From: Myrmaecium sp. VS I D KN 1
Lineage: Eukaryota > Ascomycota > Dothideomycetes > Valsariales > Valsariaceae
Direction: 5' to 3'
DNA: 64,000 nt
Assembly: GCA_019775845.1 (NCBI GenBank)
Contig: JADQAV010000028.1
Span: 62,001-126,000 of the forward strand
The notes beneath the pieces are model-generated. The model searched no databases and was not told the DNA's origin. It saw nothing but the letters and a program-made list of their open reading frames with translations. Shown piece after piece: positions 1 to 11,497 of this stretch (positions are counted from its first letter, which is position 1; every line of letters begins with the position of its first letter). A program made the translations under genes and the position numbers.

Positions 1-939
1 CCCGCTTTCACTCGGCGGTCCACCGGCCTCCCGCATTTCGGCATTGACAGAGTTCTGCGTTGGTGCGGTCATCAAAGCATCATGGGAAGTGGTTCCGCCT
101 ATACTTGGCGGCGGTTCAATTGGTGTCAAGATGGGCGTCGGTTCCACGAGAGGTCCTTTAACCGCGCCTTCTTCCGGGAATCTGGTGTACGGCGGCAGCT
201 GTTCGGTATGTCCATCCGGGCCGATAATGTCGAGTTCCTCACCATCCGGACCGGTTTGTCGATGATAACCCGTATCATGTCCAAGAAAGCCTACAGGGAT
301 GGCGGCAGGAATTTGCGGGGGCTGGTGTTCCTCCGGATCTTCAATCACGTTTTGAGGGTACATTCCGTACGGATGAGTCGGCCTCTGAAGGGATGCCCGT
401 TGCGAAGGACGGACGGTTGATGACGTTGTCACGCTCGAAGACCGTGCAACACCGGTACCTTGCGGATACATGGCGTACGGATGGCTCGGGCCCGTCGCAC
501 CTTGGAAGGGACTGGACGACCGTCCCATCGTCGTAAACGAAGAGATCGAACTCACGGAGACGTGGCGGGCGAGGCCGGATCCTTGGGAGTTCGTGTTCGA
601 GTGGCTCGGTCGGCGTGGAGGCAGGGGGGTGTCCGCGTCGTTAAGCATGGCGAAGGAATCGCGGTTCCCCCGGCTTTTCGACGTGCTGTTTCGCGATGCA
701 CGATAGCTCAGGGTGTTGGTGTCGGCTTGCTGCACGATCGATGGTGACCGAGGGGTCGCAGGCTCTGCGTCGCTCTCGTTGGGTATTCGTCCGGACGCTG
801 CTCCTCCTGGCCTGAACCCGTCTGCCACCCCAATGTTTGCCCAGTCGTCGTCTTCTTCTATCGCGTACTCGTCGTCGAATACATTCGGATTCCTGTGATC
901 TGGGGTCGAGGGTTCATTGGAGTATCGGTGTCTCTCCAT
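1..939 (-). CDS. Left-edge partial gene, Pro/Ser-rich protein of unknown function (N-terminal 313 residues)
   Basis: On the minus strand an open frame runs from an ATG at 939 to base 1 without a stop, giving 313 codons, so the gene continues past the left edge. An in-frame TGA lies about 36 nt upstream of this ATG, which supports the start. The first 40 residues are acidic (EEDDDW). The rest is low complexity, rich in Ser, Pro, Thr and Gly. A near-repeat HPYxMYPQ occurs twice, and LPPYTRFPEEG fits an LPxY-type ligand for Rsp5-like ubiquitin ligases. Codon use is G/C-ending and looks coding. There is no signal peptide or membrane segment in the visible part, which looks like the disordered N-terminus of a larger protein. 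I do not recognise the family. The long spacer at 940-4437 would hold its promoter. Confidence 0.7.
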   Translation of the reverse strand, partial: MERHRYSNEPSTPDHRNPNVFDDEYAIEEDDDWANIGVADGFRPGGAASGRIPNESDAEPATPRSPSIVQQADTNTLSYRASRNSTSKSRGNRDSFAMLNDADTPLPPRRPSHSNTNSQGSGLARHVSVSSISSFTTMGRSSSPFQGATGPSHPYAMYPQGTGVARSSSVTTSSTVRPSQRASLQRPTHPYGMYPQNVIEDPEEHQPPQIPAAIPVGFLGHDTGYHRQTGPDGEELDIIGPDGHTEQLPPYTRFPEEGAVKGPLVEPTPILTPIEPPPSIGGTTSHDALMTAPTQNSVNAEMREAGGPPSESG

Positions 940-3900
940 CGCAGTCAGGAGCCCGCGACGGGGCGTGTCGGTCGACTCCTCTCAGTCTCCTTCGCTTGAG
1001 TGAGTGGGCGCAGTGGGAACCGCCTTGGTCGAACGGCAAGCCGTGCGATCGAGAGGGCGTCGGGTCGCTAAGTGATCGCTGGGGGTTTAGATCGTCGGCG
1101 TATGGTAGATTGGGGGTTGGATGGGGATCGGTGGGCGAGGATAGGATACCTAGTGGTGATGTGGTGATGTTACGCTGTAGTACGGTAGGTAGAACTGAGA
1201 AGCGGAGTTGGCCAAGGACGGGTGTCGGGTGTCTCTGCTTGGTTCTGGTCGGCGGTCTTCGCCCGGGGCGTCTGCTCTAGCCCGTTTCAGGCCCCGAGGC
1301 AACCTACCTAAACCGTCCCCGGTCTGACCTCCTCCCACCGCCACGACAAACAAACATGCCGGCCTGCACCGTACAAGACAGTTTTTCCCCCTAACATCAT
1401 CGTTCGTGATGGACGGGGCGGACGTCTCCATCCCGACTCCTTCTCGAATCCATCTCGACTCCATCCCGACGCCTCCGATGCGACTCTAGATACCACTACA
1501 CCACCGCGGACGGTGATTCGGTTAACCGCTGGGGAGAGTGGATGGGCCCCCCCCCAATCCCCTCGCGCCAGGACCGCCTCACGCTCGCATCAACTCGGAT
1601 AACCTTGATTCAGCCCGCGCAGTCTAGCCCATATCCAGCCTAACTTTTTTTTTCTCACTCGCTCGGCGACACCATTGCGGTAATAACGCCGTGAATAGAT
1701 CGAATCCCCCCTCCTCCCTCCCTCTCCGCCCCCCCTCAGCACCCGGCTCACGTTCTCTTCTCACAGCGGGCGGACGTTGATGCAGAGCGGTTGGAGTTTG
1801 TCTGCCCCCCGGTCACCCACCTCCTCTAACGACGACGTTCGGGTCGGGTAGTGACAGATAGACAGACAGACAGAGACACGACGGCCGAGGGAGACGAACG
1901 GGGTCTTTATATTTGCAATCCGTCAGACAACGTCCATCTCAGCCACCGACCCAGCAGACCGTGACCTGTTATCCCATTCTATCCCGACCACGCGAGGGCA
2001 TCCATCCGGAACGGCAGGTACATGGGGGCTGCGGCTGGGGCTTGCGGATTCGACGTGCCAAGCTGGTGCAGTGTTCCTTCTTTTAAGTAACTGCCACCAA
2101 CCAGCCCCAGAGGGATCGGCGCTGCAAGTCTCGTCTCTCGCGCCCCTATATTCCGTTCCGTGAGATCATTCTTTTTTTTTCCTCTCCGATACCTGTACGG
2201 CAAGTTCCGCGGGTAAGCATCCTTGTTGACGTCCAGGATGTGAGGACATGATGTTCATTTTTAAATATTAGATTTTCTTTTTTTCTTTTGAATTTATGAA
2301 ACGCCTGATATATTTACCAAGATTGACCCTATAAATTAGAAGAACGGGAGGAAAAGAAGAAAAAGAAAAAAAATCCGGGAAAGAGTATACAATAGTTGAA
2401 AGATGAATTCGCATTACTATTTGACGGAAAATGTCATAGCATAAAACTATGTAGTCAACATCTTTGTTGTATGTATCGCAGATGTGACAAGCATACCAAT
2501 AAACCACCTCAGATCTCTCCCAAATCATATATATCTGCGGTAGATACCAAGGGCAGCGGCCGGAGGATGAATAGTCGTGGCAGTAGCTCCAATACTTCCA
2601 TACAGCCGCAGACATTGCGATCAACTAGCAACCTGTCCTATCGAAATCATCCCCGCTAACCAAACAATGAAAGCGTCCGTGTCGTGGTCAATCACGTCCC
2701 CTTAGTGGCAGATAAGATAAAATTGATGATGTCCGCTGGGCAGTGCAGTGCAGTGCACAGGGGAAGGAGGGTGGGAGGGACGGGAGCTTGACATCACATC
2801 CATCACGGCGGCATAAGCGTCCCGGCCAATAGCAGCGTTGGAACACTCAACGTCGCCGTTGGCTTCTCACGTCAATGAGACATATCTCACTACAGTACGA
2901 TGTGATCCAAACCCCCACCCTCATGGGCGACCTCGTGCCTTGCGGGGACACAGCAGCAGTGCAGTGAGTCCGTCGGTCGGGGTCTTATCGCGACGATGCC
3001 AAGGCGCAGGACATCATCACCACCCCTCATCCTTCAGTCGTTCTTGAGGTGTGCTTTCCAAGGAACGAAGCTTAAATATCTACAGTAGCGATGCTGACAG
3101 CGTTTTGGTGACGGACGATCTTCGAGAGTCTGATAGGCATCAATCCGACCGTCCGTCCTTTGGGCGGCAGTCCATTCCGTGCAACGTCCGCCGCCGTTGC
3201 GTCGAGCGGGTGCGGCTGCATGGATGATAGATGGTTCAGATAGACGGGCAGACGAAGCTAACAAGTGTCGAAACATCCGTCAGTCAAAGTTAGCAGGGAG
3301 GCGGAAAAGACCTTGTGCAAGCGGGAAATTGACCCGAGTAGAATCTTCGATCCAGCTTTTTTTCCTTCGTCCGAGTGGTTCCCGATGTCGCAAGGGCAAG
3401 TCGCGCGGATCGGATGAAGCAGAGGGCATGTATTTGCAACGCCTGTCGAGCGAATGGCTATATATGTTGGACCGGCCCCTCCACGACGACCGAGTTCGCA
3501 ACAACTTCAAGCGGACCCCGTCCTGTCCCGCTGCGATTACGAATGCCAATGCGGCCCAAAGCAAAAACGAAAGAAAAAAAACCTGCCACCGTCGGCGGGG
3601 TCGGAGAGGGGTTGGTCGGTCATGCTGTGACGGTGGACGAGGCCCTGGTGCAGAAGATGGTGGGATAGGAGAGTTGGACAGTTTTGGACACGTGGGCCAG
3701 GAGTGAGAGCAGAGAGGTGATGGGTGGGTGGCAGTCAGTCAGTCAGTCACGTCGGGCAAGCCATCAGGTGGACAATCTATCTCTCCCTCGGCCTGGTGAG
3801 ATAGATGGTGGTTGTACGCAAAGGCGTGGAAATGGATGGATGTCACAGGAGGAGGAGCAGCAGCAGGCAAAGAAGGCAGAGAGAGGGCAGAGGTGCCCCG

Positions 3901-4437
3901 GTGCCTCAGGATTTCCATGGTGACGACCAGCACGGCCGGGACATCTGACGCTAGACTGGAAGGGGTGACGCTACGGTCCCCTGCGTTTTTCATTCGCGAA
4001 GATGGCGCCAGGTACCGACCCGACCTGCCCAGCTCGAACGGGGGAGGGGGAGGGACACGCCAGTCCTCCGGCGAGATAATAATTTGGCACCGCTGCCACC
4101 CGCTGCTCAACCGCTTTCACCATCTCTCCCTCTCTTCCTCTCTTCCTCTCTTCCTCCTTCACCTTTCGCACCCTACAACATCTCACGTCCTCTCCTCACC
4201 CGCTCCCGTACGTGTTATCTCTCTCCCAGCGAGCGCTGCTCTTCTGCGCCCATTCGCCATCGGCGCACTGCTAATCACCACCGCTCGCAATCCAGGACAA
4301 CAGTCGCCGCTAGAGCCCCCCTTCCTCCTCCTCAACCAGCGGTGAACACTTTCCTGAGACAACACGTTCTCCTGACGCCGTTCGCGATCCTATAACACCG
4401 ACGCCTATCATCCTCCTCCTCCTCACATCAACTCACC
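940..4437. other. 3.5-kb intergenic spacer between two divergent genes
   Basis: No convincing gene is visible; the open frames on both strands are short and have unnatural composition. It should hold the promoters and 5' UTRs of the left-edge gene and of ERG13. Features seen: simple repeats (GACA units near 1857-1875, CAGTG x3 at 2741-2755, CAGT units at 3732-3749), an AT-rich patch at about 2245-2420 that contrasts with GC-rich flanks, and a CT-rich tract at 4121-4160 close to the ERG13 start. A short gene or a non-coding RNA cannot be excluded. Confidence 0.6.
4121..4160 (+). promoter_or_regulatory. CT-rich tract upstream of ERG13
   Basis: An almost pure pyrimidine stretch with repeated TCTTCCTC units lies about 280-320 bp before the HMG-CoA synthase ATG. 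Such CT tracts are common next to transcription start sites of strongly expressed filamentous ascomycete genes. The regulatory role is inferred from position and composition only. Confidence 0.4.
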
Positions 4438-6041
4438 ATGTCCGCTCGCCCCCAGAACATTGGTATCAAGGCCATTGAGCTGTACTTCCCCAGCCAGGTA
4501 CGTTCAATGGTGGAGCTACACCGCGGGCGCTCTGCAGCGTATGGCGCGGCGGACATATTCGCCAGGGCCCATTGCTAATATGCCCTGCAGTGCGTCGACC
4601 AAGCCGAACTCGAAAAGTTCGATGGCGTCTCCCAGGGGAAGTACACCATCGGTCTCGGCCAGACGAAGATGAGCTTCTGCGATGACAGGGAAGGTAGGAC
4701 TTCTCGAACTCCGAGCAGTGACAGCACGCGGATGGCAGCTCACCGTTGACGTCCAGACATCTACTCCCTCGCGCTCACCGCCGTTTCCTCCCTCATGAAG
4801 AAGTTCAACATCGACCCCAAGTCCATTGGCCGCCTCGAAGTCGGCACCGAGACTCTCCTCGACAAGTCCAAGTCAGTCAAGTCGGTGCTGATGCAGCTCT
4901 TCGAGGAGTCTGGCAACACCAACATTGAGGGTGTGGATACCATGAACGCTTGCTACGGTGGCACCAACGCTCTGTTCAACACCATCAACTGGTTCGAGTC
5001 CTCGGCCTGGGATGGTCGCAACGCCATCGTCGTCGCCGGTGACATTGCCCTGTACAAGAAGGGTAACGCTCGTCCCACCGGCGGTGCTGGCTGTGTCGCC
5101 ATGCTCGTCACCCCGGATGCTCCCCTTGTTTTCGAGCCCGGCCAACGCGGCAGCTACCTTGCCCACGCTTACGACTTCTACAAGCCCGACCTGACCAGCG
5201 AGTACCCCTACGTCGACGGTCACTACTCCAACCGCTGCTACACCCAGGCCTTGGACGAGTGCTACAAGGCCTACAACGAGCGTGAGGCCAAGCTCAAGGC
5301 TCAGGCTAATGGCAGCAGCAACGGCGAGACCGCTGCTCTCGAGACTCCCCTTGACCGCTTTGACTACATGTGCTTCCACTCTCCCAACTGCAAGCTCGTG
5401 TGCAAGTCTTACGCGCGTCTCCTCTTCAACGACTTCAAGGCCAACCCGGAGAACCCGCTGTTCGCCGAGGTGCCCAAGGAGTTCCTCAAGGTTGACTACC
5501 TCGAATCTCTCGCCGACAAGACCATCGAGAAGACCTTCATGGCCCTCTCCAAGAAGCGTTTCGGCAGCCGCGTCCAGCCCAGCTGCTTCGTTCCCACCAT
5601 GTGCGGCAACATGTACTCCGCCAGCGTCTACTCCAGCCTGTGCGCGCTCCTGAGCCAGGTGAGCAGCGCCGATCTCCAGAACAAGCGCGTCGGCATCTTC
5701 AGCTACGGCAGCGGTCTTGCCAGCTCCATGTTCTCCCTCCGCGTCAAGGGCAGCACCGAGGAGATCGCCAAGAAGCTCGACATCCCCCAGAGACTCGAGT
5801 CCAGGCGGGTCGTCGCTCCTGAGGTCTACGACGAGGTAAGTGCCCAATCTATGCAAGACCGTTGGTGTGTTGGTTCTCGGTGCGCTAACAAAATGTCGTG
5901 TAGATGTGCAACCTCCGTGAGAAGGCTCACCTCCAGAAGAACTTCAAGCCGGCCGGCAACGCGGACACCCTCTTCCCGGGCACCTACTACCTGGTCGAGA
6001 TCGACGACATGTTCAAGCGCACGTACGCCATCAAGCAGTAA
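4438..6041 (+). CDS. ERG13: Hydroxymethylglutaryl-CoA synthase
   Basis: Condenses acetyl-CoA with acetoacetyl-CoA to HMG-CoA, the committed step feeding the mevalonate/ergosterol pathway in the cytosol. Four exons: 4438-4497, 4591-4693, 4757-5835, 5904-6041, all with GT...AG ends and consistent phases; the last intron carries a GCTAAC branch site. The product is 459 aa, the usual length. The catalytic triad is visible: Glu86 in [15 protein letters not shown], the acylated Cys120 in [10 protein letters not shown], and His262 in [10 protein letters not shown]. The start is in good context (CACCATG) after a CT-rich leader, and the N-terminus [18 protein letters not shown] matches the fungal family with no mitochondrial presequence. 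Nothing suggests a broken gene. Neighbours are unrelated in function. Confidence 0.97.
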
Positions 6042-7257
6042 ATTTGCGCGCGTCGGATCGTACATACCCTTTTTCGTCTTCTTCCTTTCTTCCCTTCTTC
6101 TTCCCTGATCCGAACAGCGATGGAAAGAAAATTCCAGGTGTTGAGAAAGGTTGCAAAAAACACATCGATATTCGGGTTTCTCTTCCCGCGATCTTTTCCG
6201 CCATGCTTCAGCTTCTCGGGATTCTTAGCGGAGTGTTAAGTCACGTCTTCCATATTAAGCAGGGCGCTTGCAGATGAAAGAAAAGGTGAACTTTACTCTA
6301 TCGGATTAAGCCTTACTGCTTTTTCTTACGCTCTCGAGCGGAATGCGTCGTGGACTTCCACGGCAACGAAGGACGTTTTTTATTTCGGGGTGGTGATTCC
6401 GAGAGAGGGAGATCTCCTCTCTCTCTCCCTCTTTCTAATTCCCTTTCCTTCTTTTTCTTCTTCTCATGATGGGGATTTGTTCATAGAATGCGACGTTACA
6501 AAAAGAAATACTAAGATAATGATTTGATTTTGGCACGTGCCGATACGATGGATTTGCTATTATTACACACATGATCGTTTTTTTTATTTATATATCCTCT
6601 GGCCCTATCCCATAACGTCCATATACGCACGTACATATATATGGATCTAGAGAGAATTACTGCCTAAACTCACTCCTTTATTTCTTTTTCTTTTTCTCTT
6701 CGCACCCCGTTTCTTATCTCCTTCTTGTCGTACTTCTTATTAGTCCTTCCATCTGATTGTCCCTCCTCTTGTCTGCTCTCCTGTTTTTCCCGCCGTCTTT
6801 CGACTGTAAACCTGCATTATGTCGTGTCATCTCTTTCTGTCGAAAAAAAAAAAAAAAAAAAAAAAAGAACAACCCCCGGAGAAATGAAAACGGATAAAAC
6901 AACGGTTGATTGATGGATCAAGGACATAACGTGTCCCTCCTTCACCAGCGGACAGAGAGAGAAGGAGCTACACGAGCTACGCCCCCCTGGAGTTTCAAAG
7001 GTAAATATACTAATACATTCAAACCCCTAAAACGCCCATGCGAAATGCACACCCAACACCCACATCCCAACTCTATCTCTATAAAACATACGACACACGA
7101 CAATCGATCTCTAGCAAACCCCCGCTCCTACTCACACACCATCCACCACCCATCCGGAGCAAATCAAAGCACGAGAGAGAGAGTACAAGGGTATATACAC
7201 GAACGAACAAAACCTCGAAACCGCGGGGGGAGAAAAAAACAAAAAGGCCATCATACA
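6042..7257. other. Intergenic spacer after ERG13, before the convergent CSC1-type gene
   Basis: Contains the 3' UTRs of two convergent genes. It is T- and pyrimidine-rich at 6410-6460 and 6670-6800, has an uninterrupted run of 24 A at 6843-6866, and a perfect 10-bp palindrome GGCACGTGCC at 6532-6541. No gene is supported here. Confidence 0.6.
6843..6866. repeat. Poly(A) homopolymer, 24 A
   Basis: Uninterrupted run of A on the plus strand within the convergent intergenic spacer. There are no target-site duplications or element sequence around it, so it reads as a simple homopolymer and not a retroposed tail. Its length may be uncertain in the assembly. Confidence 0.8.
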
Positions 7258-10200
7258 TCATCGTCTCCCCGTCCGACCACGGAAGTAATCATAGCTCGTA
7301 TCATCGATGTCACTGCCAGGACTCATCAGCACCTGACCACCCAGCGGGGTCGGCGCATTGCGAATATTCTGGTAGCCATCCGGGCCCGTCCCGCCGCCGC
7401 CGGCGCCAGCGCTGTTGAGGTCGGTGGTGGTGGTCATGTATGCCAGATTCGTTGTGCTGCTGAGGGGCATGGGCGCCGCGCCGCGGAGGAGGTTGACGTC
7501 CTCCACGACGTACGGGTCCATGGCGCGGGTGCCCATGTCGAAGCTGCGGGCCTCCGGGCCCGGGCTGTAGCCGCGCAGCGCCGAGGACGGCGTCTGGTGG
7601 TAGCCGGCCGGGTAGATGTGGCCCATGGAGGCGTCGCCCGCGCCGTCGAAGGCGCGGTCCGAGTCGCGGGACGGGCTGCGGCCGCGCTCGCTGTCGACGC
7701 TGGAGACGAAGGAGCTCGGGGTGCCCGGCCGGATCATGTCGGGCGAGTAGCCGTAGAGCATGCCTTCTCCGCCGTGCTCTTCGCGGAAGTCGGGCCGGTT
7801 CTTGTAGTTCTCGAAGTCGAGCTTGTTCTCGGGAACGATCTCGAAGGGCGATACGGACGCGGCCGACTTGCCTGGACGATCTCTCGACATCTTGCCCATG
7901 TTGTACGTGTCACTGTAGCCCGCCAAGGAGATATTGTCATCATCGTCGGAATCCAGCCGACCACGGTAAATCTCAGCCAACAAATGTTGCGACTTTGCAT
8001 GAACCATTGGCGTCATAAGGGGCTGATAAAGGGCCGGATGCCCGAAGCGAACACCGACGCGGTCGCGTTTGCGGTGAGCTTTGTCCATCTGGAAGTTCTC
8101 TGGATTTACGTGGACTCCCCTGTTGTAATAGTGTATGGCGTCGTCAAAGGTCCTCTTGCAATACCACTTGAACAATGCGAGGAGAAAGGGTAACGGAACC
8201 ATCGCGGGAAGCATCCGTGGACGATCACCGTGGCCAGAAGACACCATCAAGGCGATTACCACGTTGAACAGGAACATGGCGAATATGAAACGGTTGAACA
8301 GTATCCGCCAGAACTGGCCACCCGACTCGTTCTTCGTTACGAAAACGTACCTGTATGGATGTTAGCTGCAAGATTTCAGTTGGTTCGAGCGTTTCGTTCT
8401 TACAAGAGGAGATATTTCTTCAGATAGCTGTCCAAACAGAAGTAAAAGGCGCACACCGGCAGAATGAGCGGCTGCAGCAGCCCGAAACACAGAGCGACGG
8501 TGGAATAGAAAAGGAAATAGTTGTAGTAGCTCGCGTAATCAAACGGAGGCGGAGCAGTCAATTCGATCAACTGACGCGGCGTAGGGCTCTTGAACTTGCG
8601 CGCAAAGGAGCCCAGAGCGAGGTTAACAAGCTGAGAAAGGTCGATGGCCGCACCGAGGTTGCGCTGCAGCAGCCACGAGATCCAGAAAGGAGAGACGTTG
8701 CAAAAGGCCTCGACGATTCTGCCAAACGGATCTCCGTCGAGCAGCGCGGCAGATACGCTCTCATGGTTGGTGTTGACGATGTCGATGACTTTGGCCACGT
8801 ACTCCCAGCACGCCGCGAAGAGCGAGAAGACGATGAGGTTGTTGAAGACGAAGAAAGCATAAAGCTGGTGCACGACATGACGTTCCCGTGAAGTCTTGGT
8901 CACGTCACCCGCGCGCATGGAAAGCCGCCGGAATATCGACGGCAAGAAATAGTAGAACAGAGAAGTCAAGGCAGGTGCCAAGATACCTTGCACCACTGCC
9001 CATTGAGATTTGTGTCGGGAAAGTTCAGTCTTGAATGCCGGCCAAACGAGTCCAAGATGATCCAGGTTGGCCAGAAAGACGGCGATGAGAGCGTTAGGAA
9101 CGACCCATACGAGGGTAAGGCCGGCAACCCAGATGTTGTTGAGGACTCTTTGGAATCGGCGCGCGCCAGGAGACAATGGTAGATTCTTCCAGATTAGATC
9201 ATTCGGCTTGGGCGCCAGCTTGACCGTGGCGCCTTCGGGATGTTTATGCTTTGCTGCATACGCAACGCCGTGCGCTTCTTCAATGCTTTCGTAGCTAGCA
9301 AATCCGTAGGGCATAGTATCTCGCTTATCAAGGGACTGCCGTGCCGCCTTGATTTCACCTTCCAGCTGCCGAATGCGGGTCGTGAGATAATCAATGGCGT
9401 CTACCTTTGCCCTGTTGCCCTTATATCCAGGATCGTCCTTATGTGGCCTACACATGGGTCGTTTCGGAGGGAGCTTGTTAGGATTCTTGAGGTACTTGGC
9501 CAGGTGCTCCTCCAGCTCCCGCACCACATCGGAATGCTGCTCGATGAGATCCGGGAGATCCTTGACATTGCGAGCTATGGCGCCAGTGGGAACCCCAGTC
9601 GTCGTCGTGATCTCATCCGCAATCTTCACCACCCCTTCGTCGCTCCGAAGCTGCTTCGGGATGTTGGTGATCATCAAAGTCCGCGCATGCAGACTGTTTT
9701 GATACTCCGGGCTCTCGAAGTATGCGCGTCGCAGGCGCGTAACGGCCCGGTAGTTCCTCCATAGAAAGTAGCAGATGATGGCATCGAAGACGTATGCGCA
9801 CGCGACAAAGGCCCATAACGCATCCCCAAACAAGTACTGCGGCGTCATCTTCGCCCAAGTCGTCACCGAACTCTGCCAGTTGTTCTCGGTGATGTACTTC
9901 TCCCCTCCGACCATGTTGAGCGGTATGATGGCGGCGATGCCGATCACGCTCAAGACCAGGAAGATGTGACGGCACATCCGTATAAATCGGAGGAAAACGG
10001 TGCCATCGAGCCCGATCTTGTCTACCAGCTCCTGCTCCTTCGTGCTGATGATGGGCTTCACCCAGGCGAAGACGCCTTTCCCGACCGGCGGAGGCGCGTG
10101 CTTCGAGTCCGCATGCTTGAGCCTCGGCGCGTAGACGACGGTGTTGTACGGTCGAAGTAAGCAGAACAGCAGGGCGGCGGCGGCGGTGAATCCTAAGGAC

Positions 10201-10366
10201 GTTCCAAGCGCAGAGAGAACAGCATCGGTTTGGATCTAAGGGGGAGAGTAAGCCGGTTGAGACGGACAGATTTCATTCACGGGAGTGTTGTTCGGGCTTC
10301 GCATACCTCGCTGTCGAAAGGTTCCTTGATGAGGTCGAGAAACTCGTCGGTGCTGCTTTCACTCAT
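7258..10366 (-). CDS. CSC1/OSCA/TMEM63-family calcium-permeable stress-gated cation channel
   Basis: Three exons on the minus strand: 10366-10307, 10235-8404, 8350-7258, giving 994 aa. The first intron ends CTTAG, and codons split across the second junction join cleanly (CTCTT|G). The order fits the family (RSN1_TM, cytosolic PHM7-like domain, RSN1 7TM): an N-terminal membrane segment at about residues 26-47, two more before residue 180, a large cytosolic loop with TLMITNIPKQLRSDEGV and a Cys/Pro-rich stretch near residue 275, then the multi-spanning pore region (about 370-690). The C-terminal 300 residues are cytosolic, Ser/Asp/Gly-rich (an SDDDDN patch) and probably regulatory. In yeast the family includes CSC1, RSN1 and PHM7, and the exact paralogue cannot be decided here. 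It would sit in the plasma membrane or endomembranes and respond to osmotic or mechanical stress. Confidence 0.9.
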
Positions 10367-11497
10367 CCTCCTCTTCGATGCCAGTGGCTCAGCCTACGCA
10401 GCCACGCGGTGTACCAATGCTCCCCGTGTGTGTGTGTATCTCTGGATACCTTCAACCGACGACCGGGAACCGAGGGCGTGAGCTCCGAGGGCGTTTCGGC
10501 GTGCGTCAGAAAGCGGGGTTTGCGTGCGTTCGTCGAGTGGCAATGCTTCACGGTCGTATCAACCAAGGGGACGTCAGGACATGAAAAGGAAAACGAACGT
10601 GGGATGTAGTTGTGCAGCTTTCCCAGCGCGAAAAATTAGGAAAAAACGACCGAACCCGTGAAGAAACGGAAAAAAAAGTACGGCGGTGGTGATACGTAAG
10701 TGGAGGGCAGAAACGGTTGGGTGAATGGCCAAAAAAAGCGGGATGGATGACAGGTTTGACCTGGCTGGCTGGGCTGTATGGCTGGCTTGGGACTCCGTCC
10801 GGTACCTAGATTCCCCGATCGAAAGGGTCCCGCGTCACCGGCCAGATGGTAGGTTGCTGTGGTCCTTTGTGGGGTTTCACCTCCCTATTTTTAGCACTCT
10901 TCCTCTCTCAACAGCGTAAGCGTCTTTGTTAAATACCACCTACTACCTGCTAGTATCTGACCCGCCATCGTGATCCAGTCAGCAGAGGTTTGTTTTCGTT
11001 ACTCCGAACTATGGCAACGACCAGATGTAAGGGTGAATGTCGACGACTAGTGTGGATCTCGTGGGCGTAGCCAGGTCGTGTGCTCATTTTCTCGCACGAT
11101 TCAGACGGAATCAGGTGTTGGCGGATGGGTCACAAAGGAAAATACGAGAGCGGAATGATCTTTAGTGAAGTGATTAATTGTCTGATTCAAAATGCATTTG
11201 TCTAAGGTATCTAAAACGCCCGCCAGATGCAATGCTCGGATGTACTGTACAGCCCAACTCCTTTTTATCCCAATGCAGCATCCCGTTCCTTTTATGTCAT
11301 ACAGAAACCTGTGCTTCTCTTGTTCCCCTCCATTATCTCAAGCCGGACCCCGATGGAAGAATTATGTTTTTGTGCGGGTTTGCGAAGGAAATTATAGGAA
11401 GCTAACGAAACCTCCGGGTTTTAAAATTAAGTGAGATATTCACAATGAATCGAAAAGTCTGCTGTGCCAAAGTCCAGTTTGACAAAAGAAGGCGAAC
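10367..11497. other. Intergenic spacer upstream of the CSC1-type gene
   Basis: About 1.1 kb holding the promoter of the minus-strand CSC1-type gene and the 3' region of the next minus-strand gene. A-rich runs lie near 10630-10680. No coding region is supported; short frames here have no recognisable product. Confidence 0.55.

Noticed and set aside
3179-3706. 175-codon plus-strand frame in the ERG13 upstream spacer
   Set aside because: Arg-rich, no codon bias like the real genes here, and overlapped by other chance frames.
4873-5856. 327-codon minus-strand open frame inside ERG13
   Set aside because: It lies fully antisense to a strongly coding exon and is Leu/Val/Gly-biased as expected of a mirror frame.
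6843-6866. A24 run as the tail of a retroposed element
   Set aside because: No upstream element sequence and no flanking duplication; treated as a simple homopolymer.
6910-8193. 427-codon plus-strand frame opposite the CSC1-type gene
   Set aside because: Antisense to the conserved C-terminal exon and starting in low-complexity spacer.
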